Below the pieces are notes generated by a model. It saw nothing but the letters and a program-made list of their open reading frames with translations, was not told where the DNA came from and searched no databases. A DNA stretch of 64,000 bases. It comes from Arbacia lixula. Its lineage: Eukaryota; Echinodermata; Echinoidea; Arbacioida; Arbaciidae. Shown in pieces: positions 10,821 through 20,362 of this stretch. Location of the stretch: positions 35,787,555-35,851,554 of the forward strand of contig OZ022576.1 in assembly GCA_963669155.1 (NCBI GenBank), read 5' to 3'. Numbering within the stretch: position 1 is the first letter of the stretch; every line of letters begins with the position of its first letter. Made by a program: the position numbers and the translations under genes.

Positions 10821-11930
10821 TAAGTTGGAGCTGATAGTCCGAGTGTAACGCACTTTTATTTCGCGCATACTCAAAAAATTGATCACGCGTTAGGACTGTG
10901 AGGAGTGAAGAGATCAGCGAAACCAAAAAGTACTATCATCTAGAGTGTAACGAACTTTTATTCTCAGGTGATCTGATAGGAAAAAATACGCCTCATCACG
11001 TGATCAACTCTTGACCAATCATATAGCAACATTCTTAGTATGTGGAATATAAACATAAATATTAGTTACTAAGGGATACGTGCCTACGTGAATCAACGTA
11101 AAATGAGAATACATCAGACGCTGTATGAAACGATAAGAACTATCTGAACACTTCTGAGCCATTCCCTAAAAACTAAATGGTGCTAAAATGATAGCTTTAT
11201 TATGGGGGCACGACAAGAAAGGCATGGCCACACAGTTTTTCTCCCCTGTTAGTTGTTTCAGTAGCATTCCTAATAGTACATTGTAAAGCAGCAACCATCC
11301 ACTAATCATATGAAGTCAAACTTTCAAATGAGAAACACGTACATGCTTTTTAATGTAACTGAATGATCGACTGATGTGTTTATTAGCATCACAAGTTCGC
11401 ACCAGAGCCTTAGACCTGTTAGGCATATTGAGGCAGTCAGCATCGCGTGCTGACCACAATCATCATAACCGATAAAGTACAGAGCAGAAGCACATGCAGG
11501 TGTAGCTTTCTCCGCGATGCATAGAGCCCAGAGAGGGAGAGGGAGCATTCCTTCATGTGTGAACCTTATCGAGCCCCCGTGCATGATTCAACACTTACCT
11601 GGTATTTCCGAAACCATGTGGGCATCTTAATTTGGTAATCGATAGCATCTGCATTCTTCCTCCACGCTCGTGACTTATTATACTATAGGGAACGTTCCCA
11701 TCGTAGAAATCATCTCACTCAAACGGAAAAAATGTTGGTTTGTGTGTGTGTGTCAGTGTGTGAGGGGAGGGGAAGGATTAACGTGATTATACATATTATT
11801 TGTGTGGATGTGTGTTTGTGAGGTGCATGAGTTTGGCATTAGTTTACAGTGAGGTAAACGTTATTAAGATTAAAAGATTCAAGGGGTCTACGGTTGTGAC
11901 GGCTAGGCTTCGCATCGATTGTTTTTTTTT
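10821..11930. other. Mostly unique stretch
   Basis: The phrase GAGTGTAACGCACTTTTATT near 10840 recurs with one change near 10941, about 100 bp on, suggesting an old tandem duplication. A TG run lies near 11741. No supported gene. Confidence 0.4.
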
Positions 11931-12020
11931 TCATTATTGTTACTATCATTATCATTATCCTTATTATGATTATTATGATTTATCCTTATGATTATTATTA
12001 TTAAAGTCATCATTATTACT
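11931..12020. repeat. ATT/ATC-rich simple repeat
   Basis: An imperfect trinucleotide-like repeat of TTATTA and TTATCA motifs. Confidence 0.8.
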
Positions 12021-12357
12021 ATTGTTTTGTTAGGGGAGGGGGATCGTGTGACATTTCTAACCGCACTGAACAAGCAAAGTTGGTCAATGCCAAAGACCCT
12101 CCATGCACCTTATTGAGATCATGTTGAGATCGAGTTGGATGTCTGATTTTGATAGCGTAAATCAAAATGACACAAGTTACGAATTTTCGTAGGTTTTCAT
12201 GGTGCCGTATATTGATAGTAATACATATAATTATTAAATGTGTATACTGCGTCCAACCGCAATCTTGACCATCAGAATATAGGTTATGATACCCCGCAGA
12301 AATCGGTTAATTCCTCGGAGTATAACGCGGTTAGCCTGCAGGTTATGAAGGAGGTCT

Positions 12358-12412
12358 ACTTATTTGACCTACATGATTTACCTATACCACCAGGTAAATA
12401 GGTCAAATAAGT
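12358..12412. other. Perfect-arm hairpin
   Basis: ACTTATTTGACCT pairs with AGGTCAAATAAGT and the inner ATTTACCT with AGGTAAAT. The left arm has a 5-nt bulge (ACATG) and the loop is about 8 nt. That gives 21 paired bases in 55 nt; function unknown. Confidence 0.7.
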
Positions 12413-12648
12413 TTGAGGCGATGTTGGATACCACCACCGCTAACCGGTGTGTGTTGTGAGGTCGGTGCCGTAGGGGTTGGGGGGGGGGGAGTTGACACTT
12501 CCCCCATCCCCTATCTCATCGCCATTACCCTCCACCCCCTCCAAATCAGTCACTGCCAAGACGTGTTTTCATTAATCATCTCATCTTTCCTCAGCTACAC
12601 CTTAATCCTTCGACCCAATTACCATGCCCTTTTATCATATTCGCATGA

Positions 12649-12829
12649 TCCGGAAAAGGTGTTGAAAAAGATGTGAGCGGGTTTAACTGCACTATAGCTA
12701 TGGTCTTGATAAAAGAGATAATAAAAGTATGTTCTTCATCCGGAAAAAGTGTTGAAAAAGATGTGAGCGGGTTTAACTGCACTACAGCTATGGTACTGAT
12801 AAAAGAGATAATAAAAGTATGTTCTTCAT
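12649..12829. repeat. Two-copy 90-bp tandem repeat
   Basis: The unit TCCGGAAAAGGTGTTGAAAA and the following bases repeat exactly 90 bp later (12739-12829) with only about four differences. It is a recent tandem duplication. Confidence 0.95.
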
Positions 12830-14697
12830 TATATCTTTAGGGTAACTCTACTTGAGGCATCTTTGTACTAGCACACACACACCATTCCCATAAGGAAGAA
12901 TGGAGTTTGACAGAGAAGGCATTTAACGGAGAGAATGCGTCTAATCTAATTTTCCAGATGCAAACATGTTACAGATAGAGAACTAGTAAGAACTGGAAAT
13001 CATTATTTTACTAACGCGTGCTAGAATCATGTACACTGAAAGAAACACTCGGATAAGTCTGAAAATATGTTTCAGTGCCCTTAAATGAAAGCCTTTGACA
13101 AGGTTTTACAAACAAAACGCCATGTTGTCACTGCTCTGTGAAGGTGATATTCAACCCGGTCAATATTGACATGAGGTTCTCCGTTTACCTTAAGCGATAA
13201 CAGAGTTTTTTTTTCGTATTAAACATCACACTAATCATGCTAATGAGATAACCACGTAGCCGGACACCTTGAATTTAATTCCTGGAACTGTGGAATGCGT
13301 TTGTAGTTTCACGCATTGTCTTTCGTTTGAAGCCTTTGAAAGTGCACGATGAAAAGCGAGTTGTATATTAGTCATGGGTGAGTAATACTACCAGCAAGAT
13401 CAGCATAGATAGTTGTTACCACTATTACGAGTATAAACGCGTCATTATTGAAGAGAGAGGTCGAGTGGTATCAGGGGTCGATCCCAGCAGTCAAGAGGTG
13501 TAAAGAATACCCCCTCGAGACCATCGTCCGGCCCGTATTACGCGAGAGGGTTTCTCTGATCCGGCCTTGAGAAGTTATACTCAGCTTAAATTTCATTTCA
13601 TGAATGATTATTAGTGCATATAGAGAAACTTTTCTCTCAATACCATCTTCCCGGTTTGTAATCAGTGTATGACCATAGCAAAGGGCCTAAACAATCAAGG
13701 ACTAATTTCATAAGATACTATCCTTGTTATCACTGAAACCATGAACTTGCAGCGATACAAGGGCGATATAAGTTTGTGTAAACAGTATTGCCGGCATAGT
13801 GCCATGATAATTTCGTTTGTCAAGGATATAACGCTAAAGCCATTGCCATTGTCGTTGTTATTTCATGAAAGAGAAAAGTAATGCGAGAGGTAAATGTCAT
13901 GTTATACTCATACTTTATTGGAAATAGATATGTAATGACAGGCGATAGCATAGATGGTTTTCCATCCTCGTCACTCCCCACTCTCTCTTCCCATCATTGA
14001 TTAGTCACTAAGATCACATTACCGATATCATTCTGATCATCTGCCAAGATTGATGTCATGTCAGGAAGTTATTACTTGTGCGGATAGGATTTATTTCATG
14101 TGATCATAATTCATAACTGTTTATCGCGATTAGAGTGGATTCATTAGATCGATTGATAACGGGCTTTACAGCACCGAGGTGGTAAGAATTGGCTTACAGC
14201 CCTGAATCGATTTTGCAAGTCTGTTCGTATCTCTGTTATCGCTGCCAGACGTGACCATGAATTTTGAACAAAAGACAATCCATAGACGAACAGTTTTGTA
14301 TTGTTGCATTTTATTGATGAAATGTATATTTTCTCACCGCTGAGCTAGCGTTGAATTCATAAGCTGTTGCGGAGTTAACAAAAATGAATTGAGTTGTGAT
14401 GAGGGAGCAATCTTAGAGAAAGATCTGGATCCAGAAAATTTGAAAAACCTCAATTGATATTCAAGAATGCAATTTTGTATGATACAAAACGACATTTACA
14501 TAAAGAGGACATATAACTTACAATTGATTGTCCCAACTAAATAAATGCTAATGAAATTACCTATAGTAGGGTATAGTAAGGAGACATGAACATTGTGCGA
14601 AATTCACCCTCCAAAGATTATAACTGCTGTACCGATTAAATTTCCTTACAAATGCTAATGACAATTCTGAAGTAAAGAAGGTAGCCATTAACACTCA
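12830..14697. other. Unique non-coding stretch
   Basis: No open frame of note, no repeat and no recognisable signal. Confidence 0.5.
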
Positions 14698-14954
14698 TTA
14701 AAGTGATAGTTCACTCTAATATTGAGTTGGTTTCAGTAAAAGCAGATACATGAAAGAAACAGATCAGTGAAAGTTTAACGAAAATCCATCAAATGGGAGA
14801 TCACCTCGCACGTGACGTCACAACATCAAAACTTTAAAAGATCATAAGTGTGTTACCCCTTGACGGATTTTCATCAAACCTTCACTTATATGTTTCTTTC
14901 ATGTGTCTCCTTTTATTGAAACCAACTTAATATTAGGGTTAAGTATCACTTTAA
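14698..14954. mobile_element. TTAA-flanked MITE, short form
   Basis: TTAAAGTGATAGTTCACTC at the left end matches the complement of the right end over about 100 bp, including shared blocks such as ACATGAAAGAAACA and AAAATCCRTCAA. TTAA is present at 14698-14701 and 14951-14954. It belongs to the same family as 16317-16817 but lacks much of one inner arm. It is non-coding, and the family resembles T2-type MITEs (TTAA target, TTAAAGG ends) as I remember them. Confidence 0.85.
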
Positions 14955-16316
14955 AGTACATCGTCGAACACAGGGTATCACAAATTAAGGCCATGCGATG
15001 GCACGAGTGCAGGTGGATGGGAAAGGTGTGGGACAGGGGAGAAACAATTGCAGGAGATAGGGTTCCCCCGTCTACTGAAACCACGGACATGACGGATAGG
15101 AAGACGTATTATATATATGGGTAAGCACCGGTCTCTTGAGAGTGATATATCTGGCAGAGCGGCTGATCCTTGGGCGAGATAGGGCCGGTGAGGAGGGGAC
15201 AAGCACCCGCCGAGGCCCCGCTGCTCTTGACCCTGGGAGGCGTAGGCGTCGTGGGACCTAGTGTGGTGTCTGACGTCACGAGGATACTCGAGTTAGTCTT
15301 GAACCCTAGTGGCAACTTGATGTATTAGCAATACATGTGAGACCATCACTGTATTATCCTCATTGTTAGTATACTCAATTCAGGGCTACAATGATCATGG
15401 TGGTGATATTCATGATGATAATATGTATATGATTTGTATCTTCTCGTGGATGGTAAAGTGACATGTTGTATCTGACTGTTAATATTGTCCTGTTAATATT
15501 CCCAGGCGCCACGTAATAATGGGCGTGATGGGCTAACCTAACATACTGTATGCTACATACTAATGGAGGGCAGACTTATTTTGAATGGAAATTGTATCAT
15601 TGAATTTCTGCAGTTTGTTTTATCGAATCTAGCATAATTAAGAAGACCTAGATCATCCAAATATTAATAAGTGTAAAATGTAAAATTGATATAAAAAACA
15701 AACACTTCATGGAGACATAGGCCTATATAAAACGGATCGGGAATTTTTGATGGAGGTCATTGACCCACGCTCCCCCCCCCCCTCCACCCTCATTGTTTTC
15801 ATCATGTTATCACGATGGTCAGATGGTATAAAATGCGAGGGAAACCGTCATGAAAGTAGACTTTTATTTTTCTTTTCTCCCATTATTGAACAGCTGATTC
15901 GAGTTTACCTGGGGCGAAACCAAGCTGATCGGTTTGATTTCCCTGACGTGTATGCCTGATTATTATGGTTCCTTTAGAAAGAAAGTAGGAAAAAGGGGAG
16001 AAAATATTAACGGATTAAACAATAACCTGTCATGACGCAGGTAACTAAATTTAACTTTCTTGCACTTTCAGGTTTCAGGTAACAAATGTTCCTACACTTT
16101 CACTAAATCCATGTTGAAAATGTGGTAAAGGGATGTGATGCAGGCATATTCTATGGGTATAATGAGTATTTGAATTATAATGCAGATCGCCGCAGTGATT
16201 GATTGATTCAAACTTGATACACAATTACAAAGGCTTCCATATAACAGTTAAAAGTCGATAAAGTGACCGATTTCTCCTTCCTCCCGTAGATGCATAATTT
16301 CATGTTCTGACAACAG
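14955..16316. other. Mostly unique stretch with a CpG-rich patch
   Basis: A CpG-rich patch at 15160-15290 holds a palindromic TGACGTCA (CRE-like) near 15272. A run of C lies near 15770. Apart from the minus-strand frame at 15109-15315, no gene-like structure is seen. Confidence 0.4.
15109..15315 (-). CDS. Candidate Ser/Thr/Pro-rich exon
   Basis: A 68-codon open frame whose middle reads SDTTLGPTTPTPPRVKSSG and is rich in Thr, Pro, Ser and Gly, as in secreted linker or mucin-like regions. Codons in the core mostly end in G or C. Its start is not obvious; an acceptor-like CCACTAG lies near the 5' end. The overlapping plus strand and another minus frame are also partly open, so a chance ORF in a CpG-rich patch cannot be excluded. 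Confidence 0.15.
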   Translation of the reverse strand: MPLGFKTNSSILVTSDTTLGPTTPTPPRVKSSGASAGACPLLTGPISPKDQPLCQIYHSQETGAYPYI

Positions 16317-16817
16317 TTAAAGGGATAGTTCACCCCGAAGATAAGTTGGTTTTGATTAAAGCAGACACATGAAAGAAACATTTCAGTGAAGGTTTGATGA
16401 AAATCCGTCAAAGGAAAAGAAAGTTACGATCTTTTAAAATTTAGATTTTGTGACGCCACGTGCGAGGAGTTCTCCCATATGTTGTGTACTATTTTTTTTT
16501 GTAAATGGCGATTTTCTCATAAGTATATGCATCATTTTACCTGTGCATGTGATACATCATTAGACACATTTTTTTTGCACACATACCTGTATGAAAAAAT
16601 TCTTTCATGAAAATCAGAAAAGGAGCAATTTATAGAATCATACTGCACACAACATATGGGAGAGCACCTCTCACATGACGTCACAAAATCAACATTTCAA
16701 TAGATCATAACTTTCTTATTCTTTGACGGATTTTCGTCAAATCTTCACTAATGTGTGTCTTTCATGTGTCTGCTTTCATTGAAACCAATCCGATTTCAGG
16801 GCGAACTATCCTTTTAA
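16317..16817. mobile_element. TTAA-flanked MITE, long palindromic form
   Basis: The left arm (from TTAAAGGGATAGTTCACCCC) and right arm (ending GAACTATCCTTTTAA) pair over about 170 bp each, around a central unpaired region of about 150 bp. The inner parts include ATATGTTGTG and its complement, and the GTGACG motif. TTAA lies at 16317-16320 and 16814-16817. The element at 14698 looks like an internal-deletion relative. Confidence 0.88.
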
Positions 16818-17167
16818 TTGTGAAAATCCATTGCAAGATCCAGACCAATCCAGGTTTTTTTTAAATACCAGTTGAGAAGTGTTCTCATGGTAACTTTGAC
16901 GTTCAACGTGCAATTTCTTAAGGAGGTCAGCTTTGAACTATTGTCCTTTCCTTCAAATTATATCACCTTCCACACACACCCTGGAGAGAATCTTAGCATG
17001 GGTTGGGAGCGATTAATCTAAGATAAGACTTTAAGTCTAAGGAAAACATTATTTTATGAAATAATGAAGGACGACGTTTGCTGAAAACCACTCCTTGGCC
17101 CTCGTATCGTAACCTTCTTTGTATTCCGTCCTATCGGTTAGATGGCAATTTCCTTTTCAGGTGTCAG

Positions 17168-17303
17168 AGTCGAGAGAAGGGGAAGGGAGAGTTGGGGAGA
17201 GAGGAGAATAATAATGGGAGCAGGGGGAGGGAAAGAGAGGGAGGGGGAAGGGGTGAGAGTGAGATGAAAGGGGAGGAAAGGGAGAGACAAATGAGAAAAT
17301 CGG

Positions 17304-17343
<40 letters not shown>

Positions 17344-17397
17344 TAGATTGAGAAAGAGAGCGAACGAGAGATAGAGATAGAAAGAGAGAGAGAGAGA

Positions 17398-17430
<33 letters not shown>
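17168..17430 (+). repeat. Compound GA-rich microsatellite
   Basis: About 260 bp of purine-rich sequence with two nearly pure GA blocks (about 17308-17340 and 17380-17430). The overlapping Arg/Glu-rich open frame is a by-product. Confidence 0.95.
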
Positions 17431-17433
<3 letters not shown>

Positions 17434-18149
17434 TATGTACCGACTCTAAACTTTTAACGTAATATTGTAGAATATGGATGAAATATCATGAAAAGTGCTG
17501 GATTTTGACTAATATTCTCATAAACGTTCTCTCTTCATACTCTCTTCGATCTTTTGATGTGAACGCGTCCCCCATCTGACCGTCGATTCTCCGAGGAAAC
17601 ATGTTGCCTCCCATTCACACATATCTATATATACAACACGTGCGATGTAGACAAAATAGATCGCCCTCCAAGGGTGTGCAAACAGTTGTAAGAAAACTAC
17701 CAGGATCTCCGGTCACAACGTGAAAAGGGTACAAAAATTTCTAAATTTCCCACCGTTGTAAGAAGCCCAGGTGTAGCAGATATCACTCGACTAGCCACTC
17801 AAGGTGAGCGACTATTATTCATTAACTGCACTTGTAGAGCTGCAAGCCCGTGGCAGGAGCGGGCAATATCAAAGACTGATATTCTCTCTCTTGCCAATTG
17901 ACCTGGGTCAATGTTACCTGAGGGGGGCCAAAGGCAGACCCATACTACCCCATCAGATTACATCCGACCAAAGAAAACATTACAAGTCGCCATAAAATGC
18001 GCCATAATATCAGTGCATATAGTACATTCTGTTTTTGTTTGCAAATCGATTTGTAACAAGCCTGTTTGTGCGTATTTATTCGTTAATTCGTTTCCTGTGA
18101 TCGTGATTGCGGCAAGTCAAGGCCGGTTGTATCACAACAGGTTGATACG
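17431..18149. other. Unique non-coding stretch
   Basis: No supported gene. A donor-like AAGGTGAGC occurs near 17803 without a convincing exon before it. Confidence 0.45.
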
Positions 18150-18530
18150 GACGTGAAAGTGACCGCTCTATCTCACGTGATATCGGAATGCGATCGGGTA
18201 AAACAGTGTATTGTGGCCGTCAGTAGTCGCTCATCAGCCTAACCGCTGCGTCGCCCGTTCATCCCGGGGCGAGTGTCCCGAACGGATATTGAGCACGCTG
18301 AGGAGATATTCAGACCAACCAGGGAGTTGGGAGTGCTCCCAACTCCCTGGACCAACCAACGGAACCCGAAAGTGACCCCTGACTATCACGCGTGATATCT
18401 GAATGCGATCGGGTCACACGGTGTAGTGTGGCCCTCAGGAGTATAGTCGCTCACCGCCGTCATGGCTGCGCTGCCCGTCCGTCCAGGGGTGAGTGTCCCG
18501 TCCGGACACAGAGGAGAATCCAGGCCAACC
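18150..18530. repeat. Diverged tandem duplication, unit about 210 bp
   Basis: The segment from about 18150 (GAAAGTGACCGCTC) recurs at about 18367 (GAAAGTGACCCCTG). Landmarks occur in the same order: GTGATATC, AATGCGATCGGGT, GTGTGGCC-like, AGTCGCTCA, GAGTGTCCCG, GAGGAGA and CCAACC. The copies have diverged by substitutions and small indels. The region is GC-rich, so open frames across it are not good evidence of coding. Confidence 0.7.
18319..18350. other. Perfect 15-bp-arm palindrome
   Basis: CCAGGGAGTTGGGAG is followed by a TG loop and then its exact complement. It sits at the junction of the two tandem units, flanked on each side by ACCAACC-like sequence. Confidence 0.9.
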
Positions 18531-18559
18531 CGCTGGCCAAGGAACATGCGCAGAAGGCT

Positions 18560-19958
18560 AAACGTCAGCTCAAAAGCACCTTGTCCCGTCATGACGTTCT
18601 GTTTCATTCAAGCCGACTTCACACCTTTGGGAGGTATTTCTCGCCCAGTGCGTGCGTGTGGTCACGACGATGAATGAACGGGCATATAGACTGGTGCCCA
18701 TTTGTTAATGGGTGTACATACACGGCAGGTGGATTACAATAGCATTTTAAACGAAACTATCATGTTGATAATTATGTTTCCATTTATCGCGGGGAATTAC
18801 TGCAGAACTTGAATTGTTATAGCGCATACTGTCTTCTTTGTATTCTTATCATCATTGTGGTTATCTTAAATACCAAATCCAAATACCTTCACCAAAGTGG
18901 ACATGTTGTCATTCAATGACATTAAGAAAAATTAGTTTTCTTATTATGATTCCAAGAACAGGTGTAAACCTTGTTTGACTGAGGCGCATGTTTGACCCCC
19001 ATGCTGCTGGTGTAGGTATTGTCACTCTTTTATTTTCTTAATCCTCTTAACCCCCTCATTACTATTGACATGAAGATGTGCAATAAGTCAATGTAGTTTT
19101 CATGGCTTAGTACTAAAAGGGTTAAGGATATTTACAATAAATATTAAGGTAGAATGCCCTCATGAACCCACACGCAAGAGAAGACAGTTGCGATAAGCAG
19201 AGTGACGTGCCTCCGTGTCTCTACACCTGTTTACTCGCTTTCATTCACTACAACGCCCGGAAATACGCGACTTGTAAACTTGGTAATTGTTGATCAGAAA
19301 CATTGGTATCCCGCCGAATGGGTGGAATGGAGTGGTATCGTGACACCGCGGGTAGCAACCAGGGACGCACCTGAGCTTTGAAGGTGTGGTCAACACTGGG
19401 AGGGGTGTACCAAGGATCCAAACATCTTCGGGTGAAAAAAGAGAGGTTCCACCCCTTACCCCTTCATAAGGGAGAGGGGACCCCCCCCCCCGCCCCTCTG
19501 AGCGTCTCGCTATCTTAAGCCTTAAGCACACCGAGAGATAATTCTGACTGGCTCTAATGATTTAAATCAGGTATTTTAAGATGCAATCTATCAGTCTGAT
19601 GCGCTTATGTTAAAGAGTGTTATTGAATAATGTTGGTTGAATCTTTCTGCGAAACCCGCTTTAAATTTCGCCTTGAAATGCCGACAAAAAGAAACATAAT
19701 TCTGATATAAACGATCTGTAAATCAGGAACGAATCTTTCAGCTGAGGAGGGATTTATGGACATTTTTAGATATAATGGACGTAATGTTACCCGCATCTGA
19801 CAAACACAATGACATAAGACTGTAACGGCTTACGCAGTGAATGTTACTGTACAAAAATAATTGTAATTCTATTGACACATATGATAAGGAGAAGGCATCG
19901 CGACGTATAAAACTAGTTGTAAATAATAATAAAGGACGAATGCAGTATTATACGCACT
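18560..19958. other. Mostly unique stretch
   Basis: No supported gene. A run of C lies near 19481-19490. The frame at 19241-19531 (-) crosses it and has no recognisable domain. Confidence 0.45.
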
Positions 19959-20092
19959 GCCCTGTCTTATGAAGAATTGCGATCGATTGCAACATGACTT
20001 ACAATTAATATAAATCGTAACTCAGTGCATTAGAGACATAGGATTAACTTGCGATCGATACAGATCAATCGCAACTATTCATACAGATGGGC
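19959..20092. mobile_element. MITE copy 3, GGCCCTGTCTTAT family
   Basis: The left end GCCCTGTCTTATGAAGAATT and right end (TATTCATACAGATGGGC) are inverted relatives. The interior has GCGATCGAT blocks paired in opposite orientation. It is non-autonomous and non-coding. Confidence 0.75.
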
Positions 20093-20321
20093 GTTGAGCT
20101 GCTAAATCATAACCTACAGCTAATACAATATTACTTTTTGTTACAAATTTACGCTTGGCAATGAGGTTTCACTTGTGTGGTGCATGTAGAAGCATTGGTT
20201 CTTTCTTTGTTGTGTAGCATGATTTGTTTGTGTTCATCGGTTGATTTTTGTCGCTATTTTGGTTTATAGCCAATAACCATTACTTTGAGTGTTCATGCCA
20301 TGATTTGTACACAGGGCCTCC

Positions 20322-20329
20322 AGGGAAAA

Positions 20330-20330
<1 letters not shown>
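20322..20330. repeat. Target-site duplication, left copy
   Basis: AGGGAAAAC abuts the simple-repeat tail of the retrotransposon. The same 9 bp occur at the other end of the element. Confidence 0.75.
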
Positions 20331-20360
<30 letters not shown>

Positions 20361-20362
20361 GC
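20331..20362 (-). repeat. (CAAG)n 3' tail of the retrotransposon
   Basis: On the element's sense strand the tail is about eight tetranucleotide units with one G-to-T-type change. It begins immediately after the TAA stop, so it makes up the entire 3' untranslated region. Confidence 0.9.

Noticed and set aside
13475-13500. GGGGTCGATCCCAGC, reminiscent of a tRNA T-arm
   Set aside because: The loop is too short and no anticodon or D-arm lies at the right distance; no tRNA gene found in the window.
17168-17430. Telomeric or centromeric satellite
   Set aside because: The repeats are simple GA tracts dispersed through unique DNA, with no TTAGGG array or higher-order satellite.
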